64,000 nt of DNA from the NCBI GenBank assembly GCA_965178125.1, contig OZ237770.1, positions 124,001 through 188,000 of the forward strand. Direction: 5' to 3'. The notes below the pieces were generated by a model that worked only from the letters and a program-made list of their open reading frames with translations, did not search any database and was not told the origin of the DNA. The position numbers and the translations under genes are program-made. This DNA comes from Bilabrum cf. latius (taxonomy: Eukaryota > Bigyra: Bicosoecida > Bigyra > Bicosoecida). The stretch's first letter is position 1; every line of letters begins with the position of its first letter. This document shows positions 23,021 to 36,800 of this stretch, piece by piece.

Positions 23021-24601
23021 GGTTGCAATCGTTTGAGACCTTCTTGCGTAGGATGTAAGTGGGCGTATTAGCAGCTGCTGTCGCGTCGCACGGGCGCGCA
23101 GGTTTTGTCGATCCCAAACAAATATTTGTCTCAAAATGCTCTGCAGAGGAACCGAGGTGCTGTGACGAACCAAACTAATGCTTCTCGCAAACACTGCCCT
23201 GTTCAAAGCCGTGTGTGCCATGTCTCCAACCGCCACCGCCAGACCTAGCAGCTGCCAGTTGCGCAGCGTTGCGCAGCTGCTCGCACAATCGCAGGCACCG
23301 TGTCGCAGATACCCGTACTACGTAATGCCCCGAAATCCCAGCATGTACTATGCCGGGGTTGGCGAGAGTTGCTCCGTGTGTCCCATTCCAGCGCCTGCGC
23401 CTGCACCTGCACCTGCACCTGCACCTGCACCTGCACCTGCACTTGCACTTGCACTTGCACTTGCACTTGCACCTACACGATCCGTTCGCAGCAAACTCCA
23501 CATCCCCCCCTTCCTCGGGCACGCATTTTGAGCCAGGCATGCACCACAGACACGATCTGCCGCATCTTGATATGCACCGGGCAGCCATCGGCCGCGCTCC
23601 AAGTATTACCGTGCGATGCATCTAGTGTCCGTGCATTTGGGTGCACCGTGCCCGCTTGGTTTGATGCATTTGCTCAGTGAGACCCGCATCACAAGATGAA
23701 CGCACCCTGAGCATGTGGCCACAATGCCTCTTTCGCATTAACCACAGTGGAATCGCGTGCAGCATGATGCACCCTATCTGCTGGCAAACGATGCTAGCCA
23801 CTGGCCGTGGCCATGTGGCAAACGCCCTCACACGGCCAGATGTATGGTATCCGCCCCATCACAAGCCACGTTTTCAGATACAGTGCGAGTCGTCTTAATT
23901 TAAGTTCGGCTTTCTTCGTCGGTTTGGTCTGCAGTCGTCGCTGTGGCCCCGCCCAGATACTCAGCAAGTCGCTGCAGATTTGCAGCCTTTGCTGCATCAA
24001 TCTGCGCAAACAAATGACGAATGTGCACGAAGTTCTATCCTGGAATGCGTAACAGGTAGGTATGTGGTTTACTTCATGCAAAACTTAGCCCTCTCGACGA
24101 ACAAGGCACTCACACCTGTTGGCAGGTTTTCAACAAACTTCCTCAGCGCCAATTCCGCTGCCTCATTAGTAGCAGGTACTTTTGAAACAATCCTAGATTC
24201 CATATTAGTGTGATAGCGGCCAAAGTTAGCCAGTTCGTGCTTCAGTAGCGCAGTTGCAGTTGTCCATTATGTACACGTTACGATACATCCAAATCATACT
24301 TTTGCGACCAATTGACACTCTGTAAGGGTTTGCGTACCAATAGAACCCATGGGCTCCTGGCGGCTGTTTGCGAATTAAGGTGTGACTTTTTTGGTAGCGA
24401 TTGCAATACAGAGACGTATGGCACGAAAAACTGTTCGGAATGATGCCATATTAATGTACCGACCACCCAGAGAGACGTTTGTGGCCCGGCACGCATCCTT
24501 GTGTGCATTATACCATTGACCAATTCCTGAACGCAGGTAGATCGCCGAACTACATAAAGCTGTCCTTGGGATCCCACAGTTGCATTATATACCCAGTGGT
24601 A
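23021..24601. other. Spacer, no confident gene; one cysteine-rich frame
   Basis: About 1.6 kb between two divergent genes. It holds the CTGCAC repeat and a minus-strand frame at 23175-23621 whose first part (CGRSCLWCMPGSKCVPEE) looks like a cysteine-rich secreted domain before running into Cys-Lys/Cys-Arg repeats. No start or neighbouring exon supports it as a gene. The rest shows no recognisable feature. Confidence 0.4.
23390..23476. repeat. CTGCAC/TTGCAC hexanucleotide tandem repeat
   Basis: About 14 units of a hexanucleotide, CTGCAC in the first two thirds and TTGCAC in the last third. If translated on the minus strand in the open frame it would encode alternating Cys-Lys and Cys-Arg. Confidence 0.9.
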
Positions 24602-27600
24602 ATGCATGGGGAGCAGAAGGCAGACCCATCGGTTCCCGGCAGCCGATCCGGGGCTGCTACGCTACCTCCAGTGAAACTGGTCGACAGTCAAGGTGACATG
24701 CCGTCTGAGCAGACAAAAGGAACATGCCAGGACAAGTGCCTTGGGATCTGCTCGATGTTGTGCTGCGGCTTGATCGCCGAGAAAGAGCTGCCAATGAGTC
24801 TTCGGGACTTTGATGAGGAAGCTCTCAAGGAAATGAGGGCTTGGTAGTACTACGATTTCGCAGATAGTGTGTTTACACTAGCAAATAACTTAGTGAGGCC
24901 CTCTAGAATCGCTGGATAAAATCGTGTGGTTTCACCCGCGATTTCTGATCTCTGTCTTGGGCCCACGGTCTCGAATGGTTTTCAATCGGACTTAAGTCTC
25001 CCCGGTCTTGTCAGCATCGCAGTTTGTACCAACTTTCGTGACCGAGGTAAGCACGTGCATCTTGCCTGGAATGGGGATGGGTCGTAGCAGCCTCTGCATT
25101 TCGCTCTTTCTGTTGAAGAGCGCACTACTACTGTAGAGTATCAGTGGTGTAGGAAATGGCTTGCGCATGTTGTATTTGCGTTTGTCCTCGCCTATGTTTT
25201 CTCATGTGCCTCCCTGGTTTTCGTTGAGATGTGTCGGTCATGCGTGGATGTCCTCAGTTTCTTCGGTGCTTTATCCCCGCAGCTAGCAAGGCAGAACGGT
25301 TGGGCAAACCCGAAGTCGTTCTGGGGCTTCTTATCGACTGTAGTGACTGTTGCATCGCTGCTGGCGTTCATCCTGTTCGCCCCGATCGCTGAGTACGACG
25401 GCGTGAAGCTGCCCGTCTTTCGATGGGTGGCAGTGGCGGGCGCGGTCAGCTGCCTCCTCTTCGTGATCGTGCTCGCACCCGAAATGATATGGCTCGCCGC
25501 TGCGCTCTTCCTCATCGGCAAAGTAGCAAGCAGGGTGGCGGGCCTCATGTATGACGCCATGCTGCACGACGTCTCGAGGGGTGGGCTTCGGGCAGCGGAC
25601 GAGATCGCGAACCGAGCAGCTGCTTTGGGTTACATCGGAATGATACTCTTCTTTGTCATATACGTCGTGTTCTTCTTCGCCGGTTCTTTCCTGGAGAATG
25701 ATCCGCTGTGCGGAGAGGACAACGCGAACCAGACGCTCCCGGACGGCCGCTTCTGCCTGCCAGAGGGCCCCAAGGCGCCCTCCGGCCGGGCCCCCAGCGC
25801 CCTTCCTCTGCGACCAAGCAACTCCAGTGCGATCATCCCCGGAGCGACCTATTAGGACGATGACACGCCCGAGGACGAGTCCATCAACGAGATCGCCATG
25901 TGGACGGAACACCGGCTGCCCACGGCTCTCGTGGGCGTCTGGTGGCTCTCCGTGCTCCTCTTCTGGGTGATGCCCTACCTCAAGCCGTACAGGGGCATCC
26001 CGCGCCCCGCATCCCTGAAGGACGGAACTGCCTGGAGCTTTGTAAGGTTTAGTTTTACGGAGGGACTTCTGGATTAGTGGAACGCGTTCGTCACCGCAGC
26101 TGGGCTGCCTGACCTGTGGATGTTCCTGTTGGCTTGGATGTTCCTGTCGGACGCATCCTCTACAGCCACATCCTCGGCTGCGCTGATTCTTGCAGACGAG
26201 CTTGACATCGGGACCCTGACCATCGGCTTCATGGCGGCCGCGGGCCTGGCCTCTGCGGCGGTGGGGATCGGATTCTACCGCTGGGCCATTTCGAGGGGGT
26301 GGATGACGGGCCAGCAGGTGCTCTACACGAACATCGTCGTGCTAACAGGCTGCGGCATGTGGGTCATCTGGGTGAACAGCGTGGTGGAGGTATTCGGAAT
26401 CGCAATCATAGGGGGCTTGCAGATCGGAACGATCGGGTCGCTGACGAAGAGCATGCTTTGCGTGATGCTGCCCCGCGACTCCCAAACCAGGCTGTTCTCC
26501 GTCTACGAACTGACGCAGAAGGGGACCTCCTGGATCGCGCCTCTATTCATCGCGATCGCAAACGAGGCGCTGAATGCGGAGCAGAACGGCCGATACAGGG
26601 AGGTGGTTGTCGTGGCGGTCATGGTGGAGATCGCCATCGGTTTCCCGCTGTTCCTTGCGGTTGACCCCACCCGGGGCCAGAGGCTGGCTAAGGATCTTGA
26701 CGAGACGCTCAACCAGTCGGAGGCCATGGGCCTTTCTTCCGCGGTTGGATTCGAGGGCGTGATGATGCAGGCGGTGTTCGGCAGCAGCGGCAGTGGCAGT
26801 GGCGTGGGAGCAGCAAAGAAAGACGAGGGCATGGGAGGTGGGGGCAGGGGCACAGGCGGTGCTACTAGTAGGACAAGTGGTGACGAGGGAAAACCGGGTG
26901 CATCGCACGATAGCGGGTCGCGCAGTTCTAGCTCCGCATCGGACCTCGTCCGTGCCCTCGTGGCCCTGGGGAACAGAACCCGGACGCAGGTCCTTGGTGC
27001 GGACTGGGTGGCGGTGATGCCGAGGGGGACGCTTGCCAGGGAACAAGGGTCCCTCGGGGAATACGGCGGGTCAGGGGAGATGCCAGGTGCGGTGCACTGT
27101 GGCGGCGGCGCAGCGGCGGCTGGTGGAGTTGTGGGCGCCTCCATGGAGGGCAGCAGCGAGGAGGGCCCTCCCCCCGGAGTGAGGGGGGGGGCTAAGGTTG
27201 GCGGTGTGACGAGTGGGTGGGGCGGGGGTAGCTCTGCGAGCGAGAGGCAGCGGCTGCTGCAGGCAGCCGCCATCAAGCCTGCCGCGCTGTCATCGGCAGA
27301 GGCGGCTGCCGCGTCCATGACTGGCGGTGGAGTCGTCGGCGAGGCGCGCACGCCCATTGCCAGCAACAGCAGCAGCCAAAGCTCGACGAGTGCGGGGGGC
27401 TTCTCCACCACGAATCCGCTGGCCAGGAGCCGGACGAGTTCTGTAGGGAGCGACAGAAGAGGCCCGCAGCTCGAGGGTGCATCGTGCTGCGGTGCAACGA
27501 AGGGCATGGGGGGGGGTACCCGCCGGGGCGGCGCTGTGGAGATGGTGTCGGTCAAGTGCGTGGAGAACGGGGAACACGGGGCGTCGGCCTGTGGACCCGG

Positions 27601-28282
27601 GGGTCCGCGCGCGAAGCGGCGGTCTCGCCGGACACCGCGCACCTCTACGGAACTAGACACTGAAGGAACCTCGGTGAACGTTCCGCGCGCGTACCCCGTG
27701 CCTGAGGATCCGCTGCCCCGTTTGGCCACCCTGGCGTACTTGGCCTCCCAGGCACCGGTTGCAACCTCTCTGGGTGCGGGCCGCCTCAGCAGTTGTTCCC
27801 TGGGAACGGGTCCGATGGGCAGGCACCGCGCGTCGGCGTACTGCCTCACCGCACTGGACCGGAAGCAGCACCTCCGGGCGCACCCCGGGGCGGCCAAAGA
27901 GGCGGGGCGGTTGAGGGATGAGATCCAGAGCGGGCCCGTGTCTGCGTCCACTTTGGCCACCCGACGGGCCTCCATGGCAGGAGCCCAGAGCAGCCAGGTG
28001 CACGAGCAGGTCGCGTGGGGGGAGGGGGAGGAGCCTACGACGGGCCCCCACCTGGCCATGGAGCTGCAGAAAGGAACGTTCCGCAGGTTCGGTTAGTGGC
28101 TACGCATGTCGGGAGATGATGTGACGAGTGATGACGGGGTTGGTGCTGGGGTGGCAGGCGGAAGCAGCGGCAGTGCTAGCAGCAGCGAGGGAGCGGCCGC
28201 TGGCGATGTGCAGCCGTCGGGCCACTCCTCAGAGTCGAAGAAGGCCGTCTCGGACTGGCAGGTCGATCCCGAATCTGCGTGA
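24602..28282 (+). CDS. Atg22/UMF1-like major-facilitator transporter with long disordered tail
   Basis: Exons are 24602-24892, a 24-nt microexon 25023-25046 (encoding FVPTFVTE) and 25283-28282; all junctions are GT-AG and in phase, giving 1,104 residues to TGA. The family signature W-x-x-YDFA-S-F follows a TAG at 24845 (RAW, TAG, YYDFADSVFT). Further matches are the WGF-containing helix, MFLLAWMFLSD, and FSVYELTQKGTSWIAPLF. About 11-12 hydrophobic helices span residues 95-550; the remaining ~550 residues are Gly/Ser/Ala/Arg-rich and cytosolic by expectation. TAG codons are also in frame at 25853, 26075 and 28094. Known Atg22 proteins export amino acids from the vacuole; here vacuolar location is inferred by family only. 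The Cys-rich N-terminus (CQDKCLGICSMLCCG) is unusual. Confidence 0.88.
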
Positions 28283-28465
28283 TGCAGATCAGTGCATTGA
28301 ATCCATGGCTACTTTGGTAACTTTGAACTTCACCCCCACCCTTCTCGTCGTACGGGTGTGATACGCTGATTTGATCCGATTCTCCACAGGTCGCACGCTT
28401 TCCAGAATAGTAATACAAAGTCTGGCGGCACACACTAGTCTCTAGTGCAACCAGCAAGCCTAATC

Positions 28466-29689
28466 ATGGTTTTCATACTTTTGACGTTCAGTCTGGCATG
28501 CCAATTGGTGACTCCCAGCCCAATGTAGCATGGCTGGGACACCGTAAGCGACATGCTGTTTGCGCACGGTTCTGCGGACAGCATCCTTGAGTCGGATGCC
28601 ATCGACTTTCTGGCCAGCAATTATCAGATGGTAACGTTTGGGAACTGCTATGGGAAATCAAACGGTACTCAGGAGAAGGCCGTAGAGCAAAGCGGGGCAG
28701 CCATCAAGTAGCGCAGCTCGCATGTCAAGACCATATTCTACTGGAAAGTATGGCTTAGTGAGCAGATCGAGGAGTGCTCAGACGCAGCAAGTGAGTGGAA
28801 GGCTCACCCTGAATGGCGTCTGCTAGACGACAATGGAGAGGTGGTGCACCACGGAGTCTATTCGTATGTGGATCCAACGAATTCCGGTGCGCGGAAGTTC
28901 TGGAGCGACCACGTTTTGCATCTTGCTGACATAACCTATAATGGCATGCCTACCATTGATGGTTTCTTCATTGATGGAACCACGAACAGCAACAGGTCCC
29001 TGTTCGCAAACGTGTCCGATGCTCGCTATATGCAACTGATCGAGGCGCAAGCAGACATGCTTGCCGATGTGCAGAGCCAGCTAGATTCACGAGGACACGG
29101 TCAGTTTATTCTCAATAACGGGTTGGACGCTGATATTTCTGCGAAGCTGTACGAGCGAAACGATGCGACCATGCTGGACCATTTCGCCATCCTCCAGTTC
29201 ATCGACAAGTAGACGGGCGAGATCCTGCCGGCACCGATGGAGCAGCTGTACTTTCAGACGCTGCAAGATCCACTTCTTCGCAACCGTACCATACAGTTCA
29301 AGGGCTGGCCCGGGCCCATCATCGCGCAGCGGGACAAGTGGCCCAACAACACTGCCTACCCCCAGCCGGTCACCCTTGATGACTTCAGGCGGGATGCAGC
29401 GGACCAATTCAACAACGCGCTTAGCTATTTTCTGCTCGTAGCAGAGCCCAACTATTGGTGGAGCTACTCCTGGTTCTGGTACATGGCAGACCTGATACCC
29501 TCCGTGCAGGAGAGCACCGTCCCGGCCCAGTTTTACCCCCAGCTGCAGTGCCAGCTGGGGGCGCCTTAGGGGCCGGCGTAGAAGGTATACGAGCACGTGT
29601 ACGAGAGGCAGTACGAGTACGCGCGAGTGCATGTGGATCTGACGAATCGCAAGGCGAGCTACGTGATTTGGCTGGGCAAGTGCCCATGA
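28466..29689 (+). CDS. Secreted glycosyl-hydrolase-like protein (putative TIM barrel)
   Basis: A single 407-residue frame runs from ATG 28466 to TGA 29687. The signal peptide is MVFILLTFSLACQLVTPSPM. Core motifs are MVTFGNCYG, VKTIFYWKVWL, PEWRLLDDNGEVV, YVDPTNSGARKFW, TIDGFFIDGT and LNNGLDAD, followed by a C-terminal strand region (ARVHVDLTNRKASYVIW). The pattern resembles hypothetical glycosyl hydrolases of the GHL type; acidic candidates are the Asp residues in GFFIDGT. Five TAG codons are in frame (28526, 28709, 29210, 29567, 29576), two of them within four codons near the C-terminus (LGAP, TAG, GPA, TAG, KVY). Substrate is unknown. It lies 184 bp downstream of the Atg22-like gene on the same strand. 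Confidence 0.8.
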
Positions 29690-29827
29690 TTTTGCGTTTG
29701 GGGCGGGGCCTCGTGGCGATAACCGGAACCGAGTTGAGAATCAAACGGCAGCGGTGTTTATCGCCGTACACACTAGATATATTTGGTTTTAGGGCAAGAC
29801 GCTGTTTGATATTGTAAAATTAATATC

Positions 29828-31888
29828 ATGCAATCTTTAGGGAGAGCATCTAGTGTTCGAGGGTCAGGATTGAGCCAGCAAACAGCAGGCGAGCCAACAA
29901 CACCGCCTTCAGCCGCGGTCGCCAGCCAGGCACACGCGTCGAACAAGCAAGAATCAGACGATTCGGTTGATCGCAATGCACCAAAAAGAGGAGGCGCGGC
30001 CAGTGATATTGGAATCGATTCGACCAGCGGGATGCTGTCCGGTGGCGTGCTGGATGATGTGTCGGGACCTTCAGACAGCCCCGCGTCAGGTATCGTGCAT
30101 ATCACGGACAGAACCGAATCTCCAGCACTTATTGGAGTAGAAGCTACTCGCAGGCGCAGCTCGGTGGGAAAAGACTCCCTTGCTAGCGAAAAGCAGTCAA
30201 GATTCGGGTCCGTGTCGCCTGCTCGCCTTCGGACGAGCGCCGGTGCCCCAGACATGAAGGCAGGCATGCCTCCGCGCCCTCATTCAACCACAGGTGGTCG
30301 TAGAGATAATTTTGCTACGCCGGCTGACGTCGCTGCGAGCTCATTCGGGAGCGAGAAGGATGGTGATGCCGCCGAGCAGCCAGCCAAGGTTGCTGGTGCT
30401 GGTGGTCATGCGCAATCCCGGCTTCGCGGCCGCAGACGCATCTCAGTCGTCGAGTCTGACGCCGCCAGCATAGGAGGCCATTCCGACGACGACGCCGCGC
30501 ACTCCAGCGGAACCGCCTACTCCCCACAGGGCAGGCGAGCGCGCAAGGCCTCGGCACAACGGACTCGTCACACCAATGCGAACGAGCAAGCCGAGCTTCA
30601 AGACCTCACGGCCGGTGGGGAACAACAGAGGGCGGGAAGTACATCACCCGATCGGATGTCGGTGGCTAGCGGAACCGGAAGCCGCCGCCCCGCGCGGCGC
30701 CGCGGCAACCGCAGGCTCTCGATCGCCGAAGCAGCGGCCTTCCCGAACCCTGGCACCGACGTTACGAACGTTCGCTCTGGATCCCTCGATTCCACGGGAC
30801 TGGAAGCGCTGCTGGGGCCAGTTCGGCGTCGGAGCAGTACAGGTGCTGACGATGGCGACGAGAAGGAGGAGGAGGAGGAGGACGGGAGCGGCCTAGCAGC
30901 AGGCAAAGCCGACCTCAGCGACAGAAGCGCAATCGTCACAGCCCGCACCAAGTCCTCGGACTCGCACTCGTCACAGCAGAGGTCCCCTCTGCACCGCTCC
31001 GTGGCCTCGCCCCTGTCCATGCCCGCTACATCGGTGGAGCCCAAGTCCGTCGAGATCAGGATCGGGGGGAGCGGGGAACACACTGCAGCATCAGCAGCAG
31101 AGGAGGAGGAGAGGGTAGAGGTGGAGGGTGCCACTGGCGTGCACGATGAGGCAGCGGGTGACGTTGCAAGCGAAGCTCAGGAACGTTCGCTTTCATCCAG
31201 CCATCAGGAGGAGTAGGACCAAGAAGACGGTGGCAGGCCGCTAGTTGTCAGCTACAGGCACCTGGGAGTGGACAAATCCACCGGCGTGCTGGTCTCCTAC
31301 CAGAAATTCCGGATCGTGAGGATGATGCGCGGCGCCGGTTCCGCAGAAAAGGCGCGGTCGGAGGCGGCCCGGAGGAGAGGCAGGGCGCTGACGAGGAGAC
31401 GCACCACGTCCTACCAGCGCTTCCTGGTGGTGCGTCCCGGGATCGAACCCGGGAGCGGGGACGCCCGCCCGTCAGGCAATACGGGCGCATCGCACGGTGC
31501 TGCTGCGCCCGAGGTTCGAAGATCAGACGCTGTCCGATCTGGTGACCCGACCGACGTCGACTGCGCCATCACAACGTACCGCACTTACTTTGTGTGGCGG
31601 CTCTCGCGCATCGCGGCCGAAATGGCGGCCAAGCAGGCCGGGTCCACCGGTGGATTGGGTGCATCGCACGGCGGTGCAGGCACGGGGCTGCCCCCTCGCA
31701 CCCTGTCCCCTGCCTTCTCCGTCAGCATGCCCAGCGGGCGCTCGCCCGCGGAGCCCGGGCCCATGCCGCTGAGCCCTCTGCGCGGCGGGAGCAGCGGCGG
31801 CGGCGTGGTGCATGGCGATTCGTCGGCAGAGGGAGGACAGGCGGACTTGCTGCCCTCCGAGCTGAGCTTGGGGAAGCCTGCGGTGTGA
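29828..31888 (+). CDS. Basic, serine-rich protein with repeated RRxS sites, unknown function
   Basis: One 686-residue frame runs from ATG 29828 to TGA 31886 with a single TAG at 31214. The first 460 residues are predicted disordered and carry at least four sites of the form RR-x-S or RRR-S (TRRRSSVG, GRRRISVVESD, GNRRLSIAEAA, VRRRSSTG), which resemble basophilic-kinase (PKA-like) targets. An acidic run (DEKEEEEEDG) follows. A small ordered segment after the TAG (PLVVSYRHLGV to YQKFRIVRMM) and another around TTYRTYFVWRLSRIAAEMAA may be the folded or interaction parts. The stretch encoding RPGIEPG contains a tRNA-like T-arm sequence by coincidence. No family is recognised. Confidence 0.7.
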
Positions 31889-32416
31889 TGAGTGCGGTCG
31901 CGGGTGATCCGCAGTGCAGTGGGGTGGCTGTGGCTAGCAAGCCGCGGCTTGGTTCGAGACTGTGCGGCATGCATGAATGATGGCACGAGCATAATATCGG
32001 ATGATTCGCAGAACTTGACGCCATTTGCATTCATTCAAGCAGCGACGAAATTCATCCATTCTGGACCGGCCATGCGAACCCCCACGCCCCGATCACCCGC
32101 TCTTGAAGCCTACACTCGGTGCACCAACAGCCTCCCTCTTTGCCTAGCAGGCAAGAGCGCCAAGCATTGCCCATCAGATAGAGAGAGAAACAATGCATGG
32201 AGCACCAACCATCCTGGTAGAGAGAGACAAACGCCGTGGATGCGGTCCGTAGTGCGCGCCGAGCAAGCGACTGGGTAGTCACGCGAGAGGTGCTGACCCA
32301 GCGATCCGCCAATTTCCGAGAGGAGTCCAACCCCCCGAGGGAAGCGACGACCCCGCACGGGGGTCATCGCCTCTCAAGAGCCCGACTCGCCTCTCTAGAT
32401 GCCAACCGCGACCCCC
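31889..32416. other. Spacer between convergent genes
   Basis: About 530 bp between the TGA of the basic Ser-rich gene (+) and the TGA of the aspartic protease (-), so it should hold both 3' UTRs and terminators. No gene, repeat or RNA was recognised. Confidence 0.5.
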
Positions 32417-33835
<1,419 letters not shown>

Positions 33836-33853
33836 TATATCTAGCTCGAAAGT
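33836..33853. promoter_or_regulatory. 18-bp interval between divergent start codons
   Basis: The 18 bp tatatctagctcgaaagt separate the minus-strand ATG of the protease from the plus-strand ATG proposed for MTHFR. Regulatory elements for each gene must then overlap the coding start or first intron of the other. This depends on the MTHFR first exon being correct. Confidence 0.4.
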
Positions 33854-36800
33854 ATGAGCTCAGCGGACGGGAAAACGATCGGCCGTCAGAATACTGTATT
33901 TAGTGTATTTATCACGCTACATACCGCTACCTCGATCGGATATTTCTATTGCAGAGGGTGGTCAACATGTCAGCTTAGACCCAATCAGTATCGAATAAAT
34001 GGGATGGGAATCCATACGAGTCTCCTGTTTCCAGTCCTCCAGCCCGGAAAATCCACGAAATCATCGCCGAGAAGACGGCAAAGGGTGAAACATGCGTCTC
34101 TTTCGAGTTCTTCCCAGCCAAAGTGAGGGCCACATTACCATAGGTACAGTCCTTACATTTCAAAAATAATTATTGGACGTATGAGGATCGCAGAGCATTG
34201 ATCGAGGACGTGTGCGCCCAATTATAGCATGCATACAGCTGTTGCACCTTGAGGCACCTGCCTCTTTTCGTGCCGGGTACAACACTGTGGAGGCACTGCT
34301 TCCACAATAGTTGGTCGTTTCATATTTGGCATGCATTCTGTTTCGCAGACTTCGGCTGGCATGCGTAACTTGCTAGCTAGAGTTGAGTACATGCGATTCA
34401 CGCTGCAGCCAGCGTTCGTAACTCTCACGTGGCGATCAGCGTTCAAGGATGAGAAACTCTGGCTTGAGATCGGCGCTACCATCCAAAAGGTAAGACTTAA
34501 TTGCTTGCATAGGGGGTTTGCCGTCGATTCGAGGATAGCCATCACCCCAAGAGCTCGTGCACGCCCGCATCCAATGATCATCGAATTAATGAAGCCTCCT
34601 CCGCTCCATCCCCCGCAGGAGTTCAAAATCCCGGTGCTCATGCACCTCACGTGCCACCTCCCCAGGGAACAGCTCGAGCGCGTCCTCCGAAATGCCCGGA
34701 AGGCCGGCATCCGGAACATTCTAGCCCTTCGGGGCGATCCGCCTATCGGATCCGACAAGTGGGTGCCCGCGGAAGGCGGCTTCTAGAACGCCCACGAACT
34801 CGTCACGCTCATCCGTGAGAAGCACGGCGATTATTTCTCCATTGCCATCGCGGGGTACCCCGAGGCCCACACTGAGTCCTGGAACGACCAGTCCAACGAG
34901 GCCGCGGGTGGCGACGCGGAGCCCCCCAAGCCGGACAAGAAGTCGTCCACCGGCGCCCAGGGAACAGCGAGCACGGAGCTGTGGCTGCCCCCCTCCGATC
35001 AGGCCAGGCTGCTAGACCTCCAGAGGCTGGCCCACAAGGTCAAGTGCGGCGCGGATTTCATGGTGACCCAGTTCTTCTATGACGTGGGCGGCTTCCTGCG
35101 GTTCGTCACCGAGTGCAGAGAAGTCGGAATCAAAATTCCAGTCCTGCCGGGTTACATGCCCATCCAGACCTACAGGGGCTTCGCCAAGTTTAGCCAGTGG
35201 TGCAAGACGCACGTGCCGCCGGCGGTCACTTCCGACCTTCTCAAGATCAAGGATGATGACGCTGCCGTCAAAAAGTACGGTGCGCAGCTGGCGGTCCGCA
35301 CGTGCCGCGTGCTGCTCTCCTGCGGCAGCCCCTGCCTTCACTTCTACACCATGAACCTGAGCCAGACCGTGGAGGTCGTGCTGAGGGACCTGGGTCTGCA
35401 CCCTGCCGACCAGCTGCAGGCGGCGGCGGCAACGGCGGGCGCTGCATCCACCGGTGGATCTAGCGGAGTCATCATGAACCCGTTGACGGGGGCAGAGGAG
35501 GAATCCAAATCCGGGGATGCGACCGGTTCCGCTGCGGACGACAGCGCGGCGCCGCTGGCTCCATGGGCGGGCCGCGCCCCGGCCCGCGCCGGCGAGGCGG
35601 TGCGTCCCATTTTCTGGTCCAACCGAGTGACGTCGTACCTGGCGCGCACCTCGGAATGGGACTGGGACGGCTTCCCCAACGGCCGGTGGGGAGACAGCAA
35701 GTCGCCTGCCTTTGGAGACGTGACCGAGTACTACCTCGCTTTCAAGCGGCCAAAGGTGGACCGCAAGGCGCTGTGGGGTGTGCCTCGGTCGGAAGCTGAC
35801 GTGTCCAAGGTGTTCGTTGGCTTCCTCAAGGGGGAGGTCTCTAGCCTGCCGTGGTGCGATTCCACCCCCGCCGCAGAGACATCAGCCATCGCGCCGCAGC
35901 TCTTGTGGCTGAACTCCCACGGTGTTCTCACCATTAACAGCCAGCCTGCCGTGAACGGGTGTCCCAGCGAGGACCCGACGTTCGGGTGGGGCCCCACCGG
36001 CGGTTACTGCTTTCAGAAGGGATACCTGGAGCTGTTCTGCCCCCCTGACCTCTGGCCGCTCGTGGAGAAGGAGCTGCTCAAGAGACCAAACCTGAGCTTC
36101 CACGCCATCACCCTAGCCGGGCAGGAGAGCTGGAGTGTGCCAAGTGATGGCGGCAGCAGCCGCTGCATGCGACGAGGACCGCAGCACGGGACTACTGCAG
36201 GTGCATCCTCGGGTGCTGGGGGGACAACGGCCGCTGCCAGCTCTGAGCAGATCCCGCACGAGGACGAGGAGGACGAGAACGAGCCGAACGCGGTCACTTG
36301 GGGCGTGTTCCCCGGACGGGAGATCGTCCAGCCAACGGTTGTGGATCCCGTGTCTTTCCGCGCATGGAGGGAGGAGGCCTTTGAGCTGTGGAGGACGCAG
36401 TGGGCAGGGGCCTACAAGAGGCCCGAGAAGGGAGGCACGGCCGAGGAACAAGAGGCCAGGGGGGTCATCGATCGGATCAGGCAGACCTACTGGCTGGTCA
36501 ACGTGGTGGACAACGACTACGCCAGGAGCGATGCACCCGACGAGGAGGCTGACGGTCCAGAGGTTCACGCGATCGGCGAAGAGGACGAACAAGGTGCTGC
36601 TGACGCGCCTGTAGCACCCGCGGCGCAGGGCATCTACTCTGCACTGCGAGCGGCCGTGACTCGCCGCATGGGGACCGCCGAACTGCGCGGCGCCCTTGGT
36701 TCCGCAGCCCGGCGGGAGGAGAGGCTGGCGCGGAGGGTGGCTTCTCTGGAGGCTGCTCTCGGGGAGGCGGGCGAGGAGGCGGCGGAAGCGGCCATGCGGG

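Noticed and set aside
31425-31475. tRNA T-arm-like sequence (GGTTCGATCCCGG on the minus strand)
   Set aside because: It lies inside a long coding frame and encodes PGIEPG. The rest of a tRNA (matching acceptor, 7-nt anticodon loop) is not present; a similar PGIEPG-coding stretch at 40480-40500 is part of an FN3 module.
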